The translations under genes were made by a program, and so were the position numbers. A DNA stretch of 64,000 nucleotides from Mantis religiosa (lineage: Eukaryota > Arthropoda > Insecta > Mantodea > Mantidae), in NCBI GenBank assembly GCA_030765055.1, contig CM060947.1:257563773-257627772 (forward strand). The letters run 5' to 3'. The notes under the pieces are model-generated. The model ran no database searches. It was not told the origin of the DNA and saw nothing but the letters and a program-made list of their open reading frames with translations. Shown here piece after piece: positions 46,176 through 54,967 of the stretch (its first letter is position 1; every line of letters begins with the position of its first letter).

Positions 46176-47181
46176 TAAAATTCTGCCGCCTGACGTGTTA
46201 AACACTGTATCTCAACTGTTTTGACTTCGTTATCGTCTTGAAGACGCTGACCGCCCAGATGTTCCTTCAAGTGCAGGAACAAATGGTAGTCGCTGGGCGC
46301 CAGATCAGGGCTGTATGGAGGATGATCTAGAGTTTCCCATTGAAAAGATTTGATGAGATCTTTGTTCCGATTAGCCACATGTGGACGGGCATTGTCATGC
46401 AGCAAAACGATACCTTTACTCAACTTGCCACGTCTTTTGTTCTGGATTGCGCGGCGCAGATTGTTCAATGTCTCACAATAAGACGCTGCATTGATTGTCT
46501 CATTACGAGGCAGAAACTCCACTAGCAATACTCCTTTTCTGTCCCAAAAAACTGTGCACATGATTTTCCGGGCAAAAATTGTTTGCTTAAAGTTCACTTT
46601 TGTGAGGGATGATGAATGTCGCCATTCCATGGATTGTTGTTTCGATTCTGGTGTGACGTAGGCCACCCATGTTTCGTCACCAGTAACAATTTTGTCCAAA
46701 AAATCTTCAACCTTCATTGTGGTACAGCTCAAAGAAAGTCAATGCACTGCCTAAACATGGGGGTTTGAGCAAATCCGTCAACACTTTCGGAACCCAACGT
46801 GAACAAAATTTCTGGTACTTCAAGTTCTCGGTCACAATGCGATTCAAAACACTGCGAGAATATTGAGGAAGGTAGAGTCACAATGATGAAATTGTAAAGT
46901 GTCTTTTTTCTCTCACCTTTTTGTCCACTTTCTGCACCAAATCTTCAGTAACGATCGAAGGACGCCCATTCCGTTCTTCATCATGCACATTTTTTGCGGC
47001 CATCTTTAAATGCTCTCACCCATTTCCTTACCATTCCATCACTCATAATGTTTTGTCCGTAAACTTCACAGATCTCACGATGAATATCGATCGGTTTTAC
47101 GCCTTTAGCACTAAGAAATCGTATAACAGCCCGTACATCACAATCGGCGGGACTCACGATTGTCGGAGGCATCTTAAACAC
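46176..47181 (-). pseudogene. Mariner family B transposase, truncated
   Basis: The start at 47181 gives 'MFKMPPTIVSPADCDVRAVI' and 'KPIDIHREICEVYGQN' to 46981. A frameshift region follows (46980-46740). Frame 46732-46176 then carries the complete catalytic core: 'KIVTGDETWVAYVTPESKQQ' (first Asp), 'LLHDNARPHVANR' and 'YSPDLAPSDYHLF' (D34D). Unlike the copy at 29019 it keeps the Trp after GDET and has no duplication near the start. Reading on past 46176 adds about 22 residues from the neighbouring repeat before a stop, which is not part of the protein. Confidence 0.93.
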
Positions 47182-47334
47182 TCAGTAAGCAACGTATACA
47201 ATGAGGAATCAGACTGTAATGGCGTCAGTGCGTAGACAAGAGATGTAGGTAACCAGCGCGCATTTGCGGAACGCCGACCGTAGCGCTGCGGCGGCGGAAT
47301 TGCAAAACGGTACTGACTTAAAAAACATGCCTCG
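46176..47334 (-). mobile_element. Mariner (family B), 3' end lost
   Basis: The 5' terminus on the right, inverted, is 'cgaggcatgttttttaagtc', bounded by TA at 47335, and matches the nested copy at 28855. On the left it stops inside the coding region after 'RQAAEFYE', so the last 20 or so residues and the 3' inverted repeat are missing. 121-bp repeat flanks both sides but in opposite orientations. Confidence 0.92.
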
Positions 47335-47435
47335 TATATAAAACATTTGACTATCATTTAAAGCCTACTGCATTCCCTTGTAACTACAATAAGACAATGT
47401 TTATCTTGAAATAGAGCAGTAAGCCTTTGTAGAAG
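47335..47435 (-). repeat. 121-bp repeat, inverted, partial
   Basis: 'tataaaacatttgactatca' and 'aatgtttatcttgaa' identify it. It begins at the TA used by the mariner. Confidence 0.88.
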
Positions 47436-47984
47436 ATGAGAGAAAATCACCTGAGGAGACTGTAAGATATTTTGCATTTCCTATGTTTTACTAGTTATAC
47501 ACGAGTCATTTGGAATGATAAGGCTTTTTCAGGCTATTTTCAGAAAGTTAAAGATATGAATGCTGTTATTTCTGTCCTAAAGATGCTGCTTATTAAAGGT
47601 GCTTACGATATTCAGAGAAAAAGAGTCACGGTCGCTCAATATGTAAACTATTTCAGTTTGAGGCATTTGTTACTGTTTGTTTAATCTTGAAATACAGTCT
47701 GTCTCATGCACAAAGGCACATTGTCTGCTTGTTCCAAACAACGCCTTATTTTGGTTCGAGATAACTAAATATGTACTTCCAGCAAGATATTTATAAAACT
47801 TCTGTTAAAGGTATATGCCTCTATAATGGGTTATAAAGCTAATAATACATTTTGGCTTCCTATAGGCGATATAATATAGGATATTTTAATTAAGGAAAAG
47901 GATTCACTTAGCCTAAGGCATAGTTTAGTGTTGTACGCCGTGAGGTGTTGTTTGCAATTTTTAACACGTTGTTTCTTTTTCCAG
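47436..47984 (+). other. Intron end upstream of the Ig exon
   Basis: No repeat recognised. It ends with a good 3' splice site: a pyrimidine tract 'gttgtttctttttccag' with AG at 47983-47984. Confidence 0.7.
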
Positions 47985-48095
47985 TACCTCCAGAACGTCC
48001 TGTCATCTACGACGACAAGCGTCGGGATAGGAGTAAAGTTTCTGAACCGTACAATGAAGGAAGTGATGTCTATTTGGTCTGTGAAGTCACTGGAG
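47985..48095 (+). CDS. Internal exon of an Ig-domain cell-surface protein (Sidestep-like)
   Basis: The exon is 111 bp, 37 codons, preceded by a polypyrimidine tract and AG and followed by 'gtgagc'. Both junctions are phase 1, the usual phase of Ig-domain exons. With the first base supplied by the previous exon it reads 'VPPERPVIYDDKRRDRSKVS', then 'EPYNEGSDVYLVCEVTGG'. 'PPERPVIYD' and 'PYNEGSD.YLVCEVTGG' fit the first half of an Ig domain: the A-B strands, with the B-strand cysteine in 'VYLVCEV'. In insects this wording is closest to the Sidestep family, membrane proteins that guide motor axons by binding Beaten-path receptors. That assignment is from memory of the family and is not certain. 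The partner half with the second cysteine and tryptophan should be in the next exon, which is not seen in this window. It is the only host-gene exon I can support. Confidence 0.75.
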
Positions 48096-48819
48096 GTGAG
48101 CTAATAAACATTTAAGGTGAAAACTGAAGTGTTAAGAAGGAATGAATACAAGTGTCTGCAGCTTTGTTACTTTTCCAAACTATACTTGTAAGGTTGTGCC
48201 TTAATATTATAAATTAACCTACTAAAGTAGCACTTTAATTTTAAGTATGGATAAAATTTCCCTTTAACTACTGTATTAATAAAATACAATCACTAGGTCT
48301 ATATTTCAAGTATAATATATATTGTAGTTTTAACATTTAGTAATGAAATGTACAGCTACAACTTGTATTCATTCAGTAATTAACAAATAGTATCCTATAT
48401 GTTCACATTCTACTGACAATACATTCGTGAATGTAGCTTTCTGAAATGAAAATCAAATTAACCTAGAAACGACTAGCCAACATCGATTGTCTCATATTAG
48501 CAGCCGGCCTTGGTCTAAATAGCTCTATATTCCAGAAATTAGCATTATAAATAATTGTATTATTTTCTTCTTTTCGTCTCACCCTCTTTGGATTACGTTG
48601 AATCCGTCATTTTCCTCTGTGTTTGTTCTTTTCTTATTTCGCAGTATTTGGTCATTGTCTCTGGTCTTTATTTCCTTTCTTCTGCCGAGATAATGAGTTT
48701 GGATTTTAATGTAGATTTGTCTTTGAACCTTGTGTTTTCGTTTTTAGTTATTACTAAAAGGTAATGAACTTTCTCTGATTTTTAATTCTGCTAAGTCTTT
48801 TTCAGTTTCTTTAAACCAG
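48096..48819 (+). other. Intron start downstream of the Ig exon
   Basis: It begins with the 5' splice site 'gtgagc'. No second exon was recognised. AT-rich. Confidence 0.65.
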
Positions 48820-49059
48820 TTTTTTTTTAATTTACGTCCTCCAACGTTAACTCTAATCGGACGATTAATGAAATTGGTGAAATGATGCTCAAATGCGTCC
48901 GGAATCCATGAAGCTTAGAGTTACCCGACATTCGTCTTTCTGGATAAGGGAAAACCTGGTAAATAACCTTACCCATGTAGCTCACCCTAACTGAGAATCG
49001 AACTGGGGACCTCTGGAACGTTATGCACAGACGCTACTTATCTACGCTACCCAGGTGGG
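48820..49059 (-). mobile_element. tRNA-derived SINE, full length
   Basis: On the + strand it starts with a T9 run (poly(A) of a - strand copy). The body follows ('gattaatgaaattggtgaaa', 'catgaagcttagagttaccc', 'ggataagggaaaacc'), then a head reading on the - strand 'gggtagcgtagataagtagc' (box A) and 'ccccagttcgattctcag' (box B). The flanks 'ttaaaccagt' and 'ttaaacagtt' are a near-perfect target duplication. Confidence 0.93.
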
Positions 49060-49229
49060 CTTAAACAGTTAGGTTTTGTTTTACTGTTACGGAAGAAATC
49101 AAAGATTTGTTTAGTCAATCTGCTAGAGTTCATTTTGAGAAGATGGCCATAAAAATTTATCCTGCTTTTTTGCAGAACATCGGAGAGTTTTTCAGTTTTC
49201 TTGTGGAGAATTTCATTCTTTGTTTATTT

Positions 49230-50095
49230 ATATTATTATCTTGAAATATTGGTCCTATGATCTTTTAGTTCGAGCTTCTCTATCTGACCCTTGACATTCC
49301 AGTTGAGTGTTTCTGAGACGTACAGTGCTGCTGGTTTAATCACTGTTTTATAATGTTTAATTTTGGATCCCCATGATAATGATTTCTTGTTATAAGTATC
49401 TTTTGTTAGTTGGAAAGCTAGTTCAAGTTTACTTTTTCTGGATTCCATTGTTTTATTTTCCTTAGTATTGCAGCTAATCCATTCTCCAAGATATTTGAAC
49501 TCTTGTACTATTTCAATTGTTCGTTCGCAGACTATGGTATATTTACGTCGGTGCTTTCAGTTTATCATGATTTGGGTTTTTTATAAAGAGTTGTGAATAC
49601 CTATTTTACCTGGCTGTTTCTCTAGTTCAAGTGTTTGCTCCATTGTTTCAGAAAACAAATCCATATCATCCGAAAAGCAATACAATTGGTTTTAAAATTT
49701 CTCTTTTTGCACCCCAGTCTTACTCCATTTTTTATATTTTTGCTCCACTCTCTGACTACTTTCTCTACAATAACGGTGAGAGTCCATCTCCCTGTCGTAA
49801 CCCTGTTATTATTTCAAATGAATCTGATAGTTCACCCAAAAATTTAACTTTCGTAAAAGTATTTCTAATAGTTGCTTTTATGATATTAGTTTTCTTCGTG
49901 TCTAAACCAAGTTCCTCCAAGATTGATAAAAGCTATTCTCTATCAATTGAATTGTATGCCTTTTTAAAATCGATAAACGAAATTAAATATGACGTAGCTC
50001 TTGACTTTTGTTATGTCATAATCTTTTTGAGATTGAATATTTGTTCAGTACATGACCCACCCTTTTGGAAACCTCCCGTGTAGTCCCAAAGTTGT
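49230..50095 (-). pseudogene. Non-LTR reverse transcriptase pseudogene, other family
   Basis: On the - strand, pieces in shifting frames follow the reverse transcriptase order. 'GGFQKGGSCTEQIFNLKK' lies near 50070 and 'AYNSIDRE'-like motif A near 49950. 'GLRQGDGLSPLLFN'-like sequence lies near 49790, 'AFSDDMDLFSETMEQTLE' near 49670 and 'SKLELAFQLTKDTYNKKSLS' to 'VKGQIEKLELK' at 49448-49240. The catalytic YADD box is 'FSDD'. It differs from the GAA-tail family, lacking its 'MAFKG' and 'GSETW' wording. Many frameshifts; long dead. The + strand frame at 49631-50083 is its shadow. Confidence 0.75.
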
Positions 50096-51203
50096 TTGTC
50101 TAAATATTACTATTTTATTATAGTTTTAATAAAAAGCAGTAAGCCTTTTTAATGATTAGGTTAAATGTTGGATAAAGCATTGTGTAGTACAAGACTTATT
50201 TATACATTTGCAAAATTTAACAAATATTCACTACTACCACAAATAACTATTAAATGATACATTCCATAATGTTTTGAATACAAACCTATTATAGCATCAT
50301 TACAATCATCCACTTCAATTTTTCTGTTTAATTGAATACTGCCAAAAGTGTGCCTTAACGGAGTTAAATGATTCTTGTTTTTCTGTGATTAATCTGTCAT
50401 CATTTTGTAATCCATGAAAGCATGCTTATTTGGTTGTCGTTTGTTTATATCCATGGAAACATATATAGTGACAGTGATTTACTGATTGCTGCAACTGTGC
50501 TAAGTAATATTCTATGTGATATTGAGTGAAAGGCAATGGATTCTAACAGAATTCCAATAAAGGAAGCGGTGAGAGTCATTCGTAAATCTGGATTATTTCA
50601 TTTACTAAATGGTTTCGCTATGTTCGATGTCATAGGATGTAGAATCTGAATGCTGCCAGTTTGAATACGTATTTAGAAGCAAAACTACCTTCATGTGTTT
50701 TAATTGTATCAATGCTTTGTTTTTATTTTGAAGCTACTGTTTTAAAAATTACTTTGAAGAGTATTTGACGTTCCTTTGTTTTCATTCGTTGAAATTTGTT
50801 GATTTGATTCTCGCTTGTTTGTATCGTAAAACTGTAAAATTTCATGCTAGAGTTGAATTTTGAGCCTTGTTTCTTGGGAAGGATTTTTAGCACGGAATTT
50901 GGGCTTATATTGGATCTTATTTGCGAGTTTCTGCTACGTACCCTGTACTATCTTGTACTTTGAAGACAAAATTCAATGAAGTATTCCCATCAGGTGTTAC
51001 CTGATCTGCCAAATGTAGTTTTAGTAAACTTTATTGCAATTCTTCTTGCTGTTAAAGCTACAGGGCTTTGCAGCGAGATCAAAAGTTTCAAATAATGCAT
51101 GTAAAATGTACTCTGTAGTGATGGATATCCTAAACATGGAATATATTACATACATGAAATAAACTAATTAAAATTTTCTAACCGTAGGAATATCCAAGGA
51201 CCA
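50096..51203. other. AT-rich non-coding DNA
   Basis: No gene, exon or repeat recognised. Confidence 0.45.
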
Positions 51204-51512
51204 CGAGGGTGGTCTGAAATGTTTCCGACCTCAAAATGAAGATAGCAGCACACGCAAATAAGTGCTTGTGGCTTTCGTTGTTTATCTAATAAGAGTTAGC
51301 CATTAAAGATTCAGTCACTTTGGATGCTCAGTTGTTATATAACAGTCGTTTGAGTGAGTTGATGTGAGTGCTTTTATGAAAATCGACAAATAGAGTCTCT
51401 AGCAGTCATAAAATATTTGTTTTTGAAAGGCAATATACCTACACTAATCAAAGATGAGTTGGATTCTGTGTATGGGAACTCTCTACGATATGGCATGCCG
51501 GACTCCTGTATA
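51204..51512 (+). pseudogene. Mariner 5' end: inverted repeat plus N-terminus
   Basis: 'cgagggtggtctgaaatgtt' and 'tccgacctcaa' match the 5' inverted repeat of the mariner at 10358-12980 (read on the - strand from 12980). At 51376 'MKIDK' starts a broken N-terminus: '(V)IKYLF(L)KGN(I)PTLIKD', 'ELDSVYGNSLRYGM' after frameshift correction. It stops where a LINE begins. The catalytic part is absent downstream. Confidence 0.8.
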
Positions 51513-52417
51513 AATTGAACTAACTGGGGCTACCAAGACAGATGATCAACATTTTACACAGCTTCTTGCGACACCGCACTTTTAAAGACACAGTTGCGGG
51601 AAAAACATCAACACTCAGACCAGTGAGAGGCGGAGTCCCTTAAGGCTCTGTACTATCTCCCCCCTTATTTAACGTATTTATGGCAGAGTTCCCCACAGAA
51701 CCACGAGTCCTAATGGCACAGTACGCTGACGATGTGCTTCTGTTCTGCAAAGACAGACACATCCTCAGAGCCTTCAACCTCATACAGAGACAACTCCCTC
51801 TCACACAACAGTGGTGCCGGCGTTGGTGGATGTCCGTAAATCCGGACAAAAGCCACGCCATACTTTTCACAAAGCGCCACACCCCCGCAGACTGCCCAAA
51901 CTTCAGCTTCCGAGGTCGAAGGATAGAGTGGAATAACTCTGTCCGATACCTTAGAGTAACATTGGATAGAGACCTAACCTTTCGCTGGCACATCAGAGAC
52001 CTAGCGGCAAGGGTACAGGGAGCAATCGTTTCACTGTATCCTATGCTGGGGTCGAGCTCGATGCTACCGCTTGGCCTGAGGTTACACTTCCGAGCGCTGG
52101 TGATCCCCGTGATGCTATATGCCTGTGAGATCTGGGGCATGGCCGCAGATAGCTGGTTGTCATGGCTTCAACGTGCACAGAATAGAGGACTACGGACCAT
52201 CTATTGTGTGGTTCGCTATTTTCCTACCAGGTTGCTTCACGAAGCCTCGGGACTTCCTTATGTGGAGGACGAAGTTAGGCGCCGGGCATCAAAATTCTAC
52301 GTAACTTTACCAACTCACAGAAGCGCCCTTGTTAGATCACTGGGAGATTATGACCCCACTAGACGCCGTTCTAGACAACATCGGATACCCTGCATGGCAT
52401 GCGGGCACCCAAGATAA
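51513..52417 (+). pseudogene. Non-LTR reverse transcriptase, C-terminal two thirds
   Basis: One + strand frame runs from about 51513 to 52417 with two stops: TAA at 51521 and TAA at 51641. The second replaces Gln of the motif B box ('GGVP*GSVLSPPLFNVF'). Motif C is intact ('LMAQYADDVLLFCKDRHI'). Then follow 'WWMSVNPDKSHAILFT', 'VRYLRVTLDRDLTFRWHI', 'VMLYACEIWGMAADSWL', 'QNRGLRTIYC' and 'FPTRLLHEASGLPYVEDEV'. It is jockey/R1-like. 5'-truncated against the mariner fragment. Few stops make it fairly young. Confidence 0.92.
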
Positions 52418-52699
52418 CCGAGGGGCTAATCCCAATAGCAGCTAAAGCTGAGCACCACATATTCTCCGAAGCTGTTTGGTATCAAAATTACCAACCCAAA
52501 TTACAGAAACAATACACCAGGGTGCTAGGCATGCATCCTATCCTTTCATTCCCAAGGTACAATTACTGTATCCCTACAAATTAATTCCAACCTAAAAACC
52601 CACCAGACACCCTATAACATCCCGAACAAACTACCTGCGGTTAAACCCAAAACGGGCTGGCACGCAGCAAAAACCTTCTGGCTAAATACAGCCAGCCAG
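52418..52699. other. LINE 3' flank or unassigned DNA
   Basis: No tail could be placed for the preceding LINE. It ends in a short run of 'gcga' repeats at about 52708-52722. Confidence 0.35.
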
Positions 52700-53312
52700 C
52701 ACGACGAGCGAGCGAGCGAGCGAACTCTGTTGGTGGTTCGGTCCATTGGTCCAATACAGCCAAATACCTCGGCATTACGCTGGACCAGAAGCTCACCTGG
52801 AAGGCCCACATCGGCACCCTGTACACCAAAGTTGCTCACAAGATGGCACTGCTGTACCCACTTTGCCACCGAAACTGTCAAACAAACTTCTACAAACAAG
52901 TCCTCCGTCCCGCCCTCACCTACGCCTGCCCATTCTGGGCCACCGCTGCTAAACCCCACATGCAACACCTCCAAACCCTCCAAAACCGCTTCTTCCGGAC
53001 TGCTGTTAATGCAGACTGGTATATTCCAAACACAAACATCCACCGTGGACCTTTCCTTCCCACTCCTCGCTGACTACATGCACTCTCTCCCCCTCTCTCT
53101 CTCTCTCTCAAACATTTTTCGACTCCCTTCCGCATAATTTCAACGCCTTGATCCGCGGCCATGGCTGATATGACATCGACCCTAGGGAGCGCTAAAAACA
53201 TCCCAGCCTCCTCCTTCATGGACCCTGAATACCTTCATCCTCCGGAAAAAAGGAAAATCTCCCAGAAAAATTCTTAGCCTAACATCTCTCTCTTTAAAAA
53301 AAAAAAAAAAAA
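52700..53312 (+). pseudogene. Jockey-like LINE 3' end with poly(A)
   Basis: The + strand frame 1 reads 'WSNTAKYLGITLDQKLTWKA', 'HIGTLYTKVAHKMALLYPLC', 'YKQVLRPALTYACPFWATAA', 'LQTLQNRFFRTAVNADWYI' and 'PNTNIH', then stops. This is the jockey-clade reverse transcriptase C-terminus. The N-terminal part with the catalytic box is missing, so it is 5'-truncated. The 3' untranslated part carries a CT-rich stretch near 53080-53110. It ends in A17 at about 53296-53312, consistent with target-primed insertion. Confidence 0.9.
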
Positions 53313-53399
53313 TGTGAAGGATCTAGTCCTGGAATGGTTTCTGTCAGAAAGCCCCACCACCACTTTGTGGGGCCCCCTTCCAACGACAATTACTCTGCT

Positions 53400-53575
53400 T
53401 GCTTGCTTGGGAACTCTGCTTCGGCATAGGGCACCATGATTTCTTATCTCCTTTGTCCACCACAACTGCACACCATATGCCACTATTGATTCTACTGTTG
53501 CTTCATAGATTCTTTCATGCCACTTTAATGACATATCTGGTAATTTATATTTACAGTTTCTTACCCTAGACATCG
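53400..53575 (-). pseudogene. Possible reverse transcriptase C-terminal scrap
   Basis: The - strand frame from 53573 gives 'LPDMSLKWHERIYEATVESI', then 'VAYGVQLWWTKEIRNH'. This resembles the 'xxIYxxxVxSIxxYGxExW' stretch of LINE proteins. It is short and isolated, so the call is tentative. Confidence 0.45.
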
Positions 53576-53579
53576 CTAT

Positions 53580-54574
53580 CTTTCCTTACACGCTTAACTT
53601 TTTTCCCATGTGCTCACCAGCCTGCATTGTAGTACAGTCTCATCCCTAAACAGTCAAACTCCTATACCACTTCCACTTTTTGCATTGTAACTAAATAGGT
53701 CATACTATTTGAATTAACTCAACATTAGAATTCCAATCATATGTGTACATTCTCACAGGAAAATGCAGGGCAGGCACTGAAAATTGAATTCCTGAAACTC
53801 CGAACGAAGCGTGTGGGATGCAACGTACGATCAGTTAAGGTAATAACACAAAAGTACAGGAAGCTCTGATTAAGCTTTGTAAAGCTAGATCTTCCTCCCA
53901 GAATTCCTGGAGATTAATAGTAAATCAAGAACCAAAACGAAAACCACGAAATCTGTGGGACATAATATCTGCACCGCCCACACTGGGAAAATTGAGCAGG
54001 AGCTAAAACTAGAAGACTTGCCCCTCAGATAGATGATATCTGCCAACAGTAATACAAGGAAAATGATAACTGGGTACAGTGCCCCAATTCGTGTGTAGTA
54101 ATTGTGTGAAACGGCAGTAATTTAAAATGTTGATGTACATTTACCCCGGGGTTGAGCAGCATTTTTGGAATATGTATCTTTCTTTCTGATTTCGTATTTT
54201 ATTTCATAAGTTTTTAATTTCAATTTGTTTAAAACGATGTCCAGCGCTTCTACCAAAATCAAGTTACGGTATTTTTATAGTTAACATGTCCTTCATTTTG
54301 AAAATCCTTAACCTCCACTTCTGTCCAAATTTCAAACTTGTTAACTGGTCTTCGTTGCGTGGTTGGCCTCCTGTGCCAAATGCTTGGTTAACCTCCTGAT
54401 ATAAGATACCTTAGGTGTGATCACCTTCATATAAAACCTGCTTAGGAAAAATTCTGGTTAATGGCCTTAGTTGCATAGTCATCTTCCTGTACTGTATGCT
54501 GGAAATTCTGTGAATGAATAATTTATTTTGCATAATTCAAAATGTTATAAATTACAACTTTAGGCTACATTTAT
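53580..54574. other. Non-coding DNA
   Basis: No gene recognised. Short phrases such as 'ttaacctcc' recur loosely from 54310 onward and may be old relatives of the next repeat. Confidence 0.4.
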
Positions 54575-54805
54575 TGGTATTTACCTTGTTGCCACCTTGG
54601 TTTACATGACACCCTGGTCTTCTGCTCTGCCAGGTAGCTCTTAACCTCCATGTCTCGTTTTTACTTAATCAGTTCCATTCTTCCCCCTCATCTTCCTTTC
54701 TTTTATTCCTTACGTCTATTTGTCTTTACCTTTTTGCTACATTGACTTTCGTGATACCCTGGTCTTCTGCTCTGCCAGGTAGCTCTTAACCTCCATGCCT
54801 CCTTG
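54575..54805. repeat. 150-bp tandem duplication
   Basis: 'ccctggtcttctgctctgcc' and 'aggtagctcttaacctccat' occur at about 54612 and 54762, 150 bp apart. The preceding 'tttaccttgttgcca' and 'tttacctttttgcta' also correspond. Two copies only. Confidence 0.85.
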
Positions 54806-54967
54806 TTACTTAATTAGCCCCTTACTTCCAAAATCCACATTATACATCATCATCAAGTATTTTATCCTGAAAACTAAATCTATCTCGTCCTCCAAACTGA
54901 ACATTGTACGATGACCAACTGATTTGTACACTCCTCCTCCTAATGCCTCTTGACGTTGATGTGCATG
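54806..54967 (-). pseudogene. Coding flank of the psq-HTH satellite
   Basis: The - strand frame leaves the last satellite unit ('FRVLYSTLKDRLH') and continues with unique sequence 'AHQRQEALGGGVYKSVGHR' and 'TMFSLEDEIDLVFRIKYL' to a stop near 54806. In proteins with an N-terminal pipsqueak HTH (Jerky/Tigger-like, pogo-related) the HTH is followed by just such a 'F(S/T)xEDExxLVxxIxxL' segment. This may be the remnant of the gene or transposon from which the array grew. After 'IKYL' the similarity ends. Confidence 0.6.

Noticed and set aside
49631..50083. 150-codon + strand open frame
   Set aside because: It lies antisense to a reverse transcriptase pseudogene whose motifs are on the - strand.
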